Part shown: positions 42,810 to 51,503 of the stretch, piece by piece
Position numbering within the stretch: position 1 is the first letter of the stretch
Layout of the letters: the number at the start of each line of letters is the position of its first letter
Source: Gemmatimonadota bacterium
Lineage (GTDB): Bacteria; Gemmatimonadota; Gemmatimonadetes; Longimicrobiales; Gaopeijiaceae
Assembly (NCBI GenBank): GCA_041390125.1
Contig: JAWKQN010000008.1
Coordinates: 124,001 to 188,000 of the forward strand
Direction of reading: 5' to 3'
Length of the DNA: 64,000 bases
Translations under genes and position numbers: made by a program
The notes under the pieces: model-generated
What the model saw: the letters and a program-made list of their open reading frames with translations, nothing else
Databases searched by the model: none
What the model was told of the DNA's origin: nothing

Positions 42810-43450
42810 TCCGGGTACTGTTGGCGGACGATCACGCCATGTTCCGCGCGGGGCTGAAGGCCCTGCTGGAGGCGGAGTCGGGGATCCAGGTGGTCGGGGA
42901 GGCCGCCGATGGCGACGCGGCGATCGACGCCGTGCGCAGTCTGCGACCGGACGTGGTCATCATGGATCTGGCCATGCCGGGGACCAGCGGCCTGGACGCC
43001 ACCCGGCGCATCGCGGCGCTCGGGTACGGCACGCGGATCCTGGTGCTCACGGCGCACGCGGAGGAGGAGTATCTGGTGCCGGTCATCGAGGCCGGCGCCA
43101 GCGGCTATCTCACCAAGACCAGCGCCGACCGTACCCTGGTGGACGCGTTGCGCGTGGTCGCGCGGGGAGAGGTCTACCTGCCGCCGCGGGCCACCACGCT
43201 GCTGCTCAAGCGCTATCGCGCGGAGGATCAGGACGGCGACGGCGGGCTCGGCGCGCTGAGCGCGCGGGAGCGCGAGGTGCTGGCCCTCACGGCCGAGGGG
43301 TTCAGCTCCCGCGAGATCGGGGAGCGGCTGTTCATCTCGCCCAAGACCGTGGACACGTACCGGGCGCGCATCATGGAGAAGCTGGGGCTCAACCATCGGT
43401 CCGAGCTGGTGCGCTTCGCCCTGCACGTCGGTCTGCTGCGGGACGTGTGA
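42806..43450 (+). CDS. LuxR-family response regulator
   Basis: 214 residues. Receiver domain with acidic DD at the start, phospho-acceptor Asp54 in VIMDLAMPG and Lys in LTKTSAD. C-terminal LuxR HTH (LSAREREVLALTAEGFSSREIGERLFISPKTVDTYRARIMEKLG, split here by two helices). It is the cognate partner of the upstream kinase by position (4-base overlap). It probably binds near the palindrome at 41661-41677 and controls its own operon and the divergent USP genes, which is inference. Confidence 0.95.
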   Translation: MIRVLLADDHAMFRAGLKALLEAESGIQVVGEAADGDAAIDAVRSLRPDVVIMDLAMPGTSGLDATRRIAALGYGTRILVLTAHAEEEYLVPVIEAGASGYLTKTSADRTLVDALRVVARGEVYLPPRATTLLLKRYRAEDQDGDGGLGALSAREREVLALTAEGFSSREIGERLFISPKTVDTYRARIMEKLGLNHRSELVRFALHVGLLRDV

Positions 43451-43905
43451 TGGACGCGCCGCAGCCGGGTCCCCGGTTCCGGCGGCTCGAGCCCGAGGAA
43501 GCGCTGGCGCTGCTCCAGCGCAACCACGTGGGTCGGCTCGCGTACGCGCGCGGCGGCCGCGTCGACATCGAGCCCCTGCACTACGTCTACGACGAAGGCT
43601 GGTTGTACGGCCGCACGTCGGAGGGCACGAAGATCGAGGCGACCGGGAAGGAGTGGTGGCCGGTCGCGTTCGAGGTGGACGAGATCGAGTCGATGTTCGA
43701 GTGGCGTAGCGTGGTGGTGCAGGGCGGGTTCTACGTGCTGAAGGAGGACGATCCCCGTCAGGAGGACCTGCGGGCGTTCGCGATCGAGCGCCTGCGTACG
43801 CTGGTCCCCGCGACGCTCACCGTCGGGGATCCCACGCCCGACCGCACGCTCGTGTTCCGCATCTCCGTGCAGGACATCGAAGGCCGGGAGGCGACGAGCG
43901 GCTGA
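43450..43905 (+). CDS. Pyridoxamine-phosphate-oxidase-like flavin split-barrel protein
   Basis: 151 residues, cytoplasmic. The FMN-binding split-barrel pattern is visible: LEPEEALALLQRNHVGRLAY, IEPLHYVYDEGWLYGRTSEG and SVVVQGGFYVL. It resembles the nitroreductase/heme-oxygenase-like group of small PNPOx-type proteins, close in size to mycobacterial Rv-type F420/FMN proteins. It may reduce a small molecule or bind FMN as redox sensor. Its ATG lies in a TGATG overlap with the regulator stop. Confidence 0.9.
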   Translation: MDAPQPGPRFRRLEPEEALALLQRNHVGRLAYARGGRVDIEPLHYVYDEGWLYGRTSEGTKIEATGKEWWPVAFEVDEIESMFEWRSVVVQGGFYVLKEDDPRQEDLRAFAIERLRTLVPATLTVGDPTPDRTLVFRISVQDIEGREATSG

Positions 43906-43937
43906 AGGAGCAGGCCCGCAGCCACGGGCCGATGCGA

Positions 43938-44429
43938 TCAGGACGCGTGCGACCGGCGACGGTTCGCGCGACGCCGTTCGATCCAGCGCTCCAGTCGGTC
44001 CACGGGGCGGAGCACCACGAACCCCAGGATCACCAGGCCGACGGCCAGCACGATCTGTCCCACCGCCATCGCGATCCCCACGGTCGCCGTGAAGAGGATG
44101 GAGGCCGCGGTGGTCAGGCCTTCGATCTCGCTGCCTTCCCGACGGATGATGCTCCCGGCGCCCAGGAAGCTGATCCCGGTGATGATCGCCTCCACGATCC
44201 GGATGGGATCGGCGCGCAGCGCCGAGGCGGGCGCGTCGAGATCGTAGAGACCGATCAGCGCCTGACCGAGTCCCACCAGGACCGTGGCCATGCCCGCGAC
44301 CAGCATGTGGGTGCGGATCCCCGCCGGCTTCCCCGCGATCTCGCGCTCGAACCCGATCACGCCGCCGAGGAGCATCGCCAGCGCGACGCGCCCCAGCAAC
44401 GCCAGCTGCTCCCCGTCGGCTTCGAACAT
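43938..44429 (-). CDS. MgtC/SapB-family membrane protein
   Basis: 163 residues, four to five transmembrane segments. Signature VIGFEREIAGKPAGIRTHMLVAGMATVLV is that of the MgtC/SapB family, with GISFLGAGSII and GLTTAASILFTATVGIA after it. The soluble C-terminal ACT-like domain of full MgtC is missing, leaving only a basic tail, so it is the short form. Members affect growth in low magnesium, macrophage survival or membrane potential. GGAG precedes the ATG at 44429. It converges with the split-barrel gene 32 bases downstream. Confidence 0.93.
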   Translation of the reverse strand: MFEADGEQLALLGRVALAMLLGGVIGFEREIAGKPAGIRTHMLVAGMATVLVGLGQALIGLYDLDAPASALRADPIRIVEAIITGISFLGAGSIIRREGSEIEGLTTAASILFTATVGIAMAVGQIVLAVGLVILGFVVLRPVDRLERWIERRRANRRRSHAS

Positions 44430-44447
44430 GCGGGTCTCCTCTCTCGA

Positions 44448-44485
44448 TTCCCTTCGCGTGCGGGGTTTCCCTTCGCGTGCGGGGT
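44448..44485. repeat. Perfect 19-bp tandem repeat, two copies
   Basis: TTCCCTTCGCGTGCGGGGT occurs at 44448-44466 and again at 44467-44485. It is in the 250-base divergent gap between the MgtC and CNNM/CorC genes, close to the MgtC start, so it could be a paired binding site or a simple duplication. Confidence 0.85.
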
Positions 44486-44679
44486 CCGTCCTTCGTGCAG
44501 CCGCCCCGCGGCTGAAACACGCCCCGGAACCCGAACGCGCCACGGGCCGGGCCACCGGAAGGGGCACATCCATTGCGCCTTTCCGGCCGATGTCCCGCGG
44601 GCGCCTCCATCGTCGGATCCGGAGCCCCGCTTCCGGCCTCGTGTGAGGCAAATCGGGTTCCACAGCGAAGGGGAGCGGC

Positions 44680-45771
44680 GTGGACGCCACCGAGATCCTG
44701 CTACGCCTGTCGGCCGGAGTGGCGCTGATCCTGGCCAACGCGTTCTTCGTGGCTACCGAGTTCGCGCTCACACGCGCACGCCAGTTCCCGGCCGAGGCGT
44801 TCCAGAAGAGTCCGGGCCTTCGTCGGGCCTGGGAGATGACCGAGACGCTCGAGCTCCACCTCACCGGCTGCCAGCTCGGGATCAGCAGCACCAGCATCCT
44901 GCTCGGCGTCGTCGCCGAGCCCGGGCTGACCTGGCTGCTCGAGCCCGCGGTGGGCGCCATGAGCGCGACCCACGCGCACGCGATCTCGGTCGTGATCGCC
45001 ATCGTGGGCCTCAATCTCATCCACAAGATCTATGGTGAGCAGGCCCCGACCTACCTGGGTGTGGAGCGGCCCCTCCAGGTGGCCGATCGCCTGGCGCCCG
45101 CGCTCTACGTCTGGTCGAAGGTCATGAAGCCGTTCATCCTGTTCGGGGATCGCGCCGCGAAGGCCGTGCTGCGGTTGTTCGGGGTGGAGATCCGGCGGTC
45201 GTGGACAGAGCAGGACGGGACGGCGGCCGAGGGCGAGGCCGCACAGCGGGGGAACGGCGACGCGGTGGGATATGGGGAGGCGCGCGAGGAGCTGGCGCGC
45301 CTGCTCGCGCGCTCGCCGCTCGACGAGGAACGGAGCGACGAGGTATTGCGCGCCCTGACCATCGAGCGCCTTCCCGTGCGTGACATCATGGTGCCGCGCG
45401 ACCGGATCCGCTTCGTGGAGGCACAGGGGGAGACGCGCGAGCAGCTGAGGCGCATCGGTCGTAGCGGAGTGACCCGCATCCTGGTCCGTGACGCGGACGG
45501 CGCCTTCACCGGGGCACTCTATCTGCCCTCGGTGATGGCGGAGCTCGACGGCCTGCTGGAAGGACGCGTGCGTCTCGCAGACCTGACGACCGAGCTGGTG
45601 CGCATCGATGCCGACGCTCCGGTGAGCGAGGCGATCGACGTCCTGCAGGAGCACGGGCACGAGATCGCCTTGATCGAGGACGGAGGCGAGGCCCTGGGGC
45701 TCGTGACGATCACCGACGCGCTCGAAGCGATCGTCGGGAACCTGGCGGACCCGACCGACCCCGAGGGCTGA
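44680..45771 (+). CDS. CNNM/CorC-type (HlyC) membrane protein
   Basis: 363 residues. N-terminal DUF21/CNNM region with about three transmembrane segments (LSAGVALILANAFFVATEFAL, GISSTSILLGVV, then AISVVIAIVGLN), followed by a CBS pair (MVPRDRIRFVEAQ... and a second with AIDVLQEHGHEIALIEDGG). The usual CorC/HlyC transporter-associated C-terminal domain is absent. Such proteins export Mg2+ or Co2+ or regulate this. GTG start at 44680 after GGGGAG. Together with the divergent MgtC gene it forms a divalent-metal theme. Confidence 0.92.
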   Translation: MDATEILLRLSAGVALILANAFFVATEFALTRARQFPAEAFQKSPGLRRAWEMTETLELHLTGCQLGISSTSILLGVVAEPGLTWLLEPAVGAMSATHAHAISVVIAIVGLNLIHKIYGEQAPTYLGVERPLQVADRLAPALYVWSKVMKPFILFGDRAAKAVLRLFGVEIRRSWTEQDGTAAEGEAAQRGNGDAVGYGEAREELARLLARSPLDEERSDEVLRALTIERLPVRDIMVPRDRIRFVEAQGETREQLRRIGRSGVTRILVRDADGAFTGALYLPSVMAELDGLLEGRVRLADLTTELVRIDADAPVSEAIDVLQEHGHEIALIEDGGEALGLVTITDALEAIVGNLADPTDPEG

Positions 45772-45790
45772 CGGCGGTCACCCGCGTCGG

Positions 45791-45839
45791 GGAGCCGGCG
45801 TCCCCGCGGCTCCGGACCACCCCGCGCGTCGGGACGCGC
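45791..45839 (+). terminator. Two hairpins after the CNNM/CorC gene
   Basis: GGAGCCG (45791-45797) pairs with CGGCTCC (45807-45813); GCGCGTC-GG-GACGCGC at 45824-45839 is a second stem. No T-run follows either. The rest of the 228-base gap to the MmsA gene shows no ORF I can support. Confidence 0.5.
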
Positions 45840-45999
45840 ACCGCGGTTCTGCAGGTCCGCCCGATGGGCGTCTGCGGAGACGGCTCATCCGGCTTCTGTA
45901 GTCCCCCGCCCGTCTGGCGCCCGGCCCCTCCAGCCCTTCCATTGCCCCCGGGGCCGGGCGCGTCCGGGCCCATCACCCCGACGGGAGAGCGGGTCCGGC

Positions 46000-47442
46000 A
46001 TGCCGATCGCGAACTACGTGGGGGGCCAGTGGCGCTCGGCCACCGCCCCTGACGTCCTTCCCGTCACCGACCCCGCCACCGGGGAGCGGTTGGGGGAGGT
46101 CCCCCTGTCCGGGGCAGCGGATGTGGACGCCGCGGTCCAGGCGGCGGCCCGGGCCTTCCCGGCCTGGCGGGCCACGCCGGTGGTCGAGCGGGCCCGGGTG
46201 CTCTTCCGGCTCAAGGCCCTGCTGGACGCCCACAAGGAGGAGCTGGCCACCCAGCTGGTACGCGAGCACGGCAAGAACCTGGCGGAGACCCGCGGCGAGG
46301 TGCAGCGCGGCATCGAGAATGTGGAGCACGCCTGCGGCGCGCCCGCGCTCATGATGGGGGAGACCCTGGAGGACGTGGCCGCCGGCATCGACTGCGAGAC
46401 GGTGCGCCAGCCGCTCGGGGTCTTCGCGGTGATCAGCCCGTACAACTTCCCGGTCATGATCCCCCTGTGGTTCTGGCCGTACGCGGTGGTGACCGGGAAC
46501 ACCGTGGTGCTCAAGCCCAGCGAGCAGGACCCCCTCACCCATCAGAAGGTGGTGGAGCTCGCGGAGCAGGCGGGTCTGCCCCCCGGTGTGCTGAACGTGG
46601 TGCACGGCGGGCAGGCCGTCGTGGAGGCGCTGATCGATCATCCCGACGTGCGGGGCGTGTCCTTCGTGGGCTCGAGCCGGGTGGCGCAGCTCGTCTACGC
46701 GCGCGCGGGCGCGGCCGGCAAGCGCGTGCAGGCGCTGGGCGGCGCCAAGAACCACATGATCGTGATGCCGGACGCAGATCCCCAGGTCGTGCAGGAGGCG
46801 GTGACCGCGTCCGTGTTCGGCTCCGCCGGGCAGCGCTGTCTGGCGGGCAGCCTGGTGTTGGGCGTGGGCGATGTCTACGACGACATGCGCGAGCGCCTGG
46901 TCGAGGGCGCGCGTGGCATCCGCATGGGCTACGGCCTGGACGACGGCGTGGACATGGGCCCGGTCATCTCGGATCCCCATCGGCAGCGCGTGCGCGCGTT
47001 CATCGGTGAAGGGGAGCGCGAGGGCGCCCGCGTCCTCCTCGACGGACGGGACACGGCCGTGGACGGCTTCCCCCACGGGCACTGGGTGGGCCCCACCGTG
47101 CTGGAGGGCGTGCGACCGGACATGCGCGTGGGCCGCGAGGAGATCTTCGGTCCCGTGCTGGGCATCAACCGGGTGGATTCCCTCGAGGAGGGGCTGTCCC
47201 TCCTGCGCAGCAGCAGCTACGGCAACGCCACCTCCATCTTCACGACCAGCGGGCGGGCCGCTCGCGAGTTCCGCTACCACGCCGACGTCAGCATGATCGG
47301 CGTGAACATCGGGGTGGCCGCCCCGATGGCCTTCTTCCCCTTCGGAGGGACCCGCGGGTCGTTCTACGGGGATCTGAAGGCCCAGGGCACCGACGCCATC
47401 TCGTTCTTCACCGACCGCCGCGTGGTCATCTCCCGTTGGTAG
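46000..47442 (+). CDS. mmsA: CoA-acylating methylmalonate-semialdehyde dehydrogenase
   Basis: 480 residues, cytoplasmic aldehyde dehydrogenase. Signatures: ISPYNFPVMIPLWFWP, VLKPSEQDPLTHQK, FVGSSRVAQLVYARA and the catalytic Cys in SAGQRCLAGSLVL, all as in MmsA, which converts (methyl)malonate semialdehyde, NAD+ and CoA to propionyl- or acetyl-CoA. The NFPVM and AGQRC forms separate it from ordinary ALDHs. Eight bases upstream of a class III aminotransferase that can supply the semialdehyde from beta-alanine or 3-aminoisobutyrate, so the pair completes a catabolic step. Confidence 0.94.
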   Translation: MPIANYVGGQWRSATAPDVLPVTDPATGERLGEVPLSGAADVDAAVQAAARAFPAWRATPVVERARVLFRLKALLDAHKEELATQLVREHGKNLAETRGEVQRGIENVEHACGAPALMMGETLEDVAAGIDCETVRQPLGVFAVISPYNFPVMIPLWFWPYAVVTGNTVVLKPSEQDPLTHQKVVELAEQAGLPPGVLNVVHGGQAVVEALIDHPDVRGVSFVGSSRVAQLVYARAGAAGKRVQALGGAKNHMIVMPDADPQVVQEAVTASVFGSAGQRCLAGSLVLGVGDVYDDMRERLVEGARGIRMGYGLDDGVDMGPVISDPHRQRVRAFIGEGEREGARVLLDGRDTAVDGFPHGHWVGPTVLEGVRPDMRVGREEIFGPVLGINRVDSLEEGLSLLRSSSYGNATSIFTTSGRAAREFRYHADVSMIGVNIGVAAPMAFFPFGGTRGSFYGDLKAQGTDAISFFTDRRVVISRW

Positions 47443-47449
47443 GATCGCC

Positions 47450-48763
47450 ATGAACCCGACGCTCGCCACCCGCTCCGCCGCCGACATCCTGGATGCGCAC
47501 CGCACCTGGCTGTTCCCCTGCGTGACGCCGTACTACGACCAGCCCATCGTCATGAGCGAAGCGGAGGGCGTCCGTGTCACCGACGCGGACGGGCGCGAAT
47601 ACCTGGACCTCTTCTCCGGCATCCTGTCCACGTCCATCGGGCATTGCCACCCCCGCCTGGTGGAGGCGGTGCAGCAGCAGGCCGCACGACTGGGGCATAC
47701 CTCCACACTGTACGTGAGCGAACCGCAGGTGGAGGCCGCCCGGCGGCTGGCGGGGATCGCACCCGGCCAGCTCGATCGCACGTTCTTCACGAACTCCGGC
47801 ACGGAGGCGATCGAGACCGCCCTGGCGCTCGCGTGCATCTACACGGGTCGGAGCGAGATCATCGCGCTGCGCATGAGCTACCACGGGCGCAGCTCGTTGG
47901 CCGCCAACGTGACGGCCCACGCGTCCTGGCGGCCCCTGGCCAGCCAGGTGGCGGGGATCCACCACGCCATTGCGCCGGACACCTACCGCCTGCACGTGCC
48001 CATCGCGGACGAGGACGCGCTGGCCGAATACTTCGCGCGCGATCTGGACGAAGTGATCCGCACCACCACGAACGGACGTCCGGCCGCGTTCATCGCGGAG
48101 ACCATCCAGGGCGTTGCCGGCTACACCGTGCCGCCCAAGGGCTACTTCGAGCGGGTGCGCGACATCGTGCACGGCTACGGCGGCCTGCTCATCATCGACG
48201 AGGTGCAGGCGGGCTTCGGTCGCACCGGCGATCACTGGTTCGGGATCGAGCACTACGGCGTCGAGCCCGACATCATGGTCATGGCCAAGGGCATCGCGGG
48301 CGGCTATCCCGCCGCCGCGACCATCACCCGCGAGGAGATCGCCAGCGCCTGGCAGGGCAAGACCATCTCCACGTTCGGGGGCAACCCCGTCTCCATGGCG
48401 GCGGCCGTGGCCACCCTGGACGTGATGCGCGAGGAGGACGTCCCCACCCGGGCGGCCGAGCGCGGCGCCCAGCTGCGCAGCGCGCTGGAGGCGCTGGCGG
48501 ACCGCTACGCCTGGATCGGCGACGTGCGCGGGATGGGCCTCATGCAGGCCCTGGACCTGGTGAAGGACCGGGAGAGCCGCACCGCCGACTCCGCCCGCGC
48601 ACGGGCCCTGCTGGAGGCCGCCAAGGAGGAGGGCCTCCTGATCGGTCTCGGCGGCCACTGGGGTCAGGTCATCCGGATCGGGCCGTCCCTGCTGGTCACC
48701 GAGGAGGAGCTCGCCGACGGGATCCAGCGGCTGGAGCGGGCCTGCGCGCGGGTGGACGGATAG
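47450..48763 (+). CDS. Class III aminotransferase (beta-alanine/AGXT2-like)
   Basis: 437 residues, cytoplasmic PLP fold-type I. LFSGILSTSIGHCHP, FFTNSGTEAIETALALA, LIIDEVQAGFGRTGDHWFG and the Schiff-base Lys in MAKGIAGGYP. It best matches omega-amino-acid:pyruvate or alanine-glyoxylate (AGXT2-like) transaminases. With MmsA it would take beta-alanine or 3-aminoisobutyrate, products of pyrimidine or valine breakdown, into central metabolism. ATG at 47450, seven bases after the MmsA stop, so one operon. Confidence 0.92.
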   Translation: MNPTLATRSAADILDAHRTWLFPCVTPYYDQPIVMSEAEGVRVTDADGREYLDLFSGILSTSIGHCHPRLVEAVQQQAARLGHTSTLYVSEPQVEAARRLAGIAPGQLDRTFFTNSGTEAIETALALACIYTGRSEIIALRMSYHGRSSLAANVTAHASWRPLASQVAGIHHAIAPDTYRLHVPIADEDALAEYFARDLDEVIRTTTNGRPAAFIAETIQGVAGYTVPPKGYFERVRDIVHGYGGLLIIDEVQAGFGRTGDHWFGIEHYGVEPDIMVMAKGIAGGYPAAATITREEIASAWQGKTISTFGGNPVSMAAAVATLDVMREEDVPTRAAERGAQLRSALEALADRYAWIGDVRGMGLMQALDLVKDRESRTADSARARALLEAAKEEGLLIGLGGHWGQVIRIGPSLLVTEEELADGIQRLERACARVDG

Positions 48764-48813
48764 GGGGGCGAATAGGGCGGGACCCTGCCCACCTCCCCGT
48801 GGTAGCCACAGGC

Positions 48814-49104
48814 ATGTCCAGAGCGTTCGTGAACGAGGATGCCGCGGGCGGCCCTCCACCCCGGTACGATCTGCCGGAGCGGGATGCCCCCTGGTACGAC
48901 GAGGCCGCCGCCTGGGCCCTGCTGGAAGGGGCCAACCGCGGGGATTCGACCAGCGCCGAGCACGCCACCGGGTATCGGTGGGCCGAGCCCGCGTTGATCC
49001 CCCACGTCCAGGCCATCCTGGCCGATGCCGAGCGGGACGGCGAGGACCGGGTGGCCCAGCTGGCACGCCGCTTCCTGCGACAGGCCCGGGGCCCAAGCTC
49101 CTAA
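48814..49104 (+). CDS. Small hypothetical protein, Gemmatimonadota-like
   Basis: 96 residues, soluble and acidic. FVNEDAAGGPPPRYDLPERD, then an AAAWALLEGANRGDS helix, ATGYRWAEPALIPHVQAIL and a basic end QLARRFLRQARG. I recall similar short proteins (opening FVNED, with LP.RD and a TGY.W motif) in related genomes, but I cannot name a family. It follows the aminotransferase after about 50 bases and may ride on that transcript. Codon use is like the neighbours. Confidence 0.7.
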   Translation: MSRAFVNEDAAGGPPPRYDLPERDAPWYDEAAAWALLEGANRGDSTSAEHATGYRWAEPALIPHVQAILADAERDGEDRVAQLARRFLRQARGPSS

Positions 49105-49197
49105 CGCCGTCGCTGGACGGCAGATGGCACGGATTCTGCCCTTCAGACCCCCTCGGCAGGTGAGCGACCTGCCGGACCTTCAGGACCCGAGGACGGC

Positions 49198-51138
49198 GTG
49201 CCCCCGCAGATCTCCAGCCCGGTCGTGGTGCTCCTGGCCGGGAGCGTCTTCTACTGCGTGATGGCCTGGGTGCTCCTCCGCTACCGGCGCGCGCACGGGG
49301 CGGGGGTCACCGCCTTCGCCATGGGGGCCTGCCTGGTGTGGGTGGCCGGCGCCCTTCTGTCCGGCCTGGCCCCGACGCTCCCGCTCCAGCTCCTGTCCCT
49401 CAACGTCGCGTACCTGGGGGCCTGCTTCACACCGTTGGCGATCCTGGTGTTCGTGGCGTTCTACACCCGGTCGCGGCCCATCCCGCGGCGGCTGATCCTG
49501 CTGCTCGCGGTCCTGCCATTGGTCTCCGCCTTCCTGATCTGGACCAATCCCTGGCACGAGCTGATGTGGGCCCATCCGCCCCTGGACGCGGACGGCCGCT
49601 TCACGATCCGGGCCCAGTGGGGACCCTGGTTCAAGCTCGTGCACGCGCCGTATCACTGGACGCTGGTCATCGTGGCGACGGTCTTCCTGGGGCGGGCCGC
49701 GCTCCTGGGCTCGAAGGTGGTCGCCGACGCCGGCCCGCGCATCGGCCGCCTGCACGCCGCCGTGCTCCTGGTCGCGCTGGTCGGCACGTTCTCCATCAAC
49801 GTCATCACGGTCCTGGGCACGCGCGACTACGCCGTGAGCCCCACGGCCGTGGCGATCGCGTTCTCCAGCGTCCTCTTCCTGTGGGTCTTCGCGCAGCTCG
49901 AGCTGGTCCCGTTCCGGCATGTGGCGCACCGCCGCATCCTGGCCACCATGCCCGATGCGGTGTTCGTCACCGACGAGCGCGACGTCATCCTGGATCTCAA
50001 TCCCGCGGCGGCCGCGTTCGCCACGGAGGCGGGCGGTGCGGGGCCCGGCATGCGTCTGGGCGCGGTGTTGGCCGAGGAGCGCGCACTGCTGGAGGTGCTG
50101 GACCTGCCCGGGGACGTGATGGAAGAGGTCTCCACCCGCTGCGGCCGCCGCTACGAGATCCGGGTCTCCACCGTGGTCGACGCCAGTGGAAGCCGGCGGG
50201 GCCGCACGGTCATGCTGCGGGACATCACCGAGCGGCGCCGCCAGGAAGCGACGCTGCGGAGCATCGTGGATGTCTCGCCCAACGGGATCCTCCGGGCCCA
50301 GCCCGTGCGCAACCACACGGGCGAGATCCACGACTTCGTGTGCACCTTCGCCAACCCGGCGGCGGTGGCGGCGCTGGACCTGTCGCCGGAGATCGTGGAG
50401 GGCGGGCGCGCGCTGGAGCTGCTGCCGGTGGTGGGGCCGCAGGTGGTCCCGGTCCTGCGCAGCGCGCTCGAGCGGGATCAGCAACGTGTGCTCGAGCTTC
50501 CGGTGCGGGAGGACGAAGCGGACGACCCGCTGTGGTACCGGCTGTTCGTCTCGCCCGTGGGCGGGGACGTGATCATCACCTTCGTCGACATCACCGCGGA
50601 GAAGCGACGCCAGGAGGAGATGGAGGAGGTGGCGTTCCGCGACCCGCTGACGCGTCTGCTCAACCGGCGTGGGCTGGAGCAGGCCTTCGAGGACGTGCCG
50701 CTCCCTCCGCGGCGGGGTCGCGGCGGCCACGTGCTGCTCTACATGGACCTCGACCGCTTCAAACCCGTCAACGACACCTACGGGCATCCCGCGGGCGACC
50801 GTCTGCTCAAGGAGTTCGCGGCCCGATTGCGCTCCGCGACCCGGGATGGGGACCTGCTGGCCCGCATCGGGGGCGACGAGTTCGTCGTGCTGCTCCTGGA
50901 CGTGGACGCCGAATCGGCCGATTCCCTGATCGAGCGCCTCACCGAGGTCACGGCCGCCCCCTACTGGCTCTCGGGCTCGGCCCTCTCCTGCCGACCCAGC
51001 ATCGGCATCGCCCACCTGACAGAGCGCACCAGCACGCTCGCGGACGCGCTCGTGGCCGCCGACCGGGCCATGTACCTGGCCAAGGCGTCCGGCGGAGGAC
51101 GCAAGACGGCGGCGCCGGCGCTGATGGAGACGGTGTAG
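49198..51138 (+). CDS. 7TM-sensor PAS-GGDEF diguanylate cyclase
   Basis: 646 residues. N-terminal seven-transmembrane region of the histidine-kinase 7TM sensor type (about 8-235) with the diagnostic NPWH at 117-120, one PAS (about 245-345), a second PAS-like domain (350-465) and GGDEF (475-640). GGDEF intact at 558-562, with I-site RDGD at 549-552, so product inhibition is expected. It lacks an EAL or kinase domain. It makes c-di-GMP in response to an unknown ligand. GTG at 49198 is the only reasonable start upstream of the first helix. Confidence 0.95.
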   Translation: MPPQISSPVVVLLAGSVFYCVMAWVLLRYRRAHGAGVTAFAMGACLVWVAGALLSGLAPTLPLQLLSLNVAYLGACFTPLAILVFVAFYTRSRPIPRRLILLLAVLPLVSAFLIWTNPWHELMWAHPPLDADGRFTIRAQWGPWFKLVHAPYHWTLVIVATVFLGRAALLGSKVVADAGPRIGRLHAAVLLVALVGTFSINVITVLGTRDYAVSPTAVAIAFSSVLFLWVFAQLELVPFRHVAHRRILATMPDAVFVTDERDVILDLNPAAAAFATEAGGAGPGMRLGAVLAEERALLEVLDLPGDVMEEVSTRCGRRYEIRVSTVVDASGSRRGRTVMLRDITERRRQEATLRSIVDVSPNGILRAQPVRNHTGEIHDFVCTFANPAAVAALDLSPEIVEGGRALELLPVVGPQVVPVLRSALERDQQRVLELPVREDEADDPLWYRLFVSPVGGDVIITFVDITAEKRRQEEMEEVAFRDPLTRLLNRRGLEQAFEDVPLPPRRGRGGHVLLYMDLDRFKPVNDTYGHPAGDRLLKEFAARLRSATRDGDLLARIGGDEFVVLLLDVDAESADSLIERLTEVTAAPYWLSGSALSCRPSIGIAHLTERTSTLADALVAADRAMYLAKASGGGRKTAAPALMETV

Positions 51139-51183
51139 GGTCGGACAGGGCAGCGGCCGCGTCGCCATGGCGCGAGGACCGCC

Positions 51184-51213
51184 AGAATCATATTTTACGT
51201 AAAGTATGATTCT
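51184..51213 (+). promoter_or_regulatory. 30-bp AT-rich palindrome, operator/promoter of vapBC
   Basis: Left arm AGAATCATATTTTAC (51184-51198) is the reverse complement of the right arm (51199-51213) but for one pair. It starts 50 bases before the antitoxin start. It contains TATGAT, a -10-like hexamer. The local AT content contrasts with the GC-rich surroundings. VapBC complexes bind such palindromes to repress themselves. Confidence 0.8.
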
Positions 51214-51233
51214 CGGCCCGACGTCCGTCACCT

Positions 51234-51503
51234 GTGAACATCATTTCCATCACCCGGTTCGCCCGCAATCTCGCGGAGATCGTCAATCGCGTCGCCTACG
51301 GGGGCGAGCGCTTCACGGTGGTGCGGGGATCGAAGCCCGTGGCCGAGGTGGGCCCGCCGCCTCGGGGGCGACGGCTGGCCGAGCTGCCGGGCCTGCTGCG
51401 CGCCCTGCCCCGCCTGGCAGAGGAGGAGGCAGAGGCGCTCGGCCGGACGCTGGAGGAGGCCCGCGCGACCCTCTCGCCCCGGGGTGATCCTTGGGAGTCG
51501 TGA
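51234..51503 (+). CDS. vapB: Type II antitoxin, Phd/YefM-like
   Basis: 89 residues. The N-terminus IISITRFARNLAEIVNRVAYGGERFTVVRG is the Phd/YefM beta-hairpin and ribbon fold that binds DNA and the toxin, followed by VAEVGPPPRGRR. The C-terminal part (LPRLAEEEAEALGRTLEEA) is an acidic helix that would wrap the PIN toxin. GTG start at 51234 (ATG in no alternative frame fits). Directly upstream is a palindromic operator. It overlaps the toxin gene by up to 13 bases. Confidence 0.9.
   Translation: MNIISITRFARNLAEIVNRVAYGGERFTVVRGSKPVAEVGPPPRGRRLAELPGLLRALPRLAEEEAEALGRTLEEARATLSPRGDPWES

Noticed and set aside
49124..49261. Short frame starting MARILPFRPP before the GGDEF gene
   Set aside because: Runs into the 7TM coding sequence in another frame, has no partner motif and is better explained as leader.
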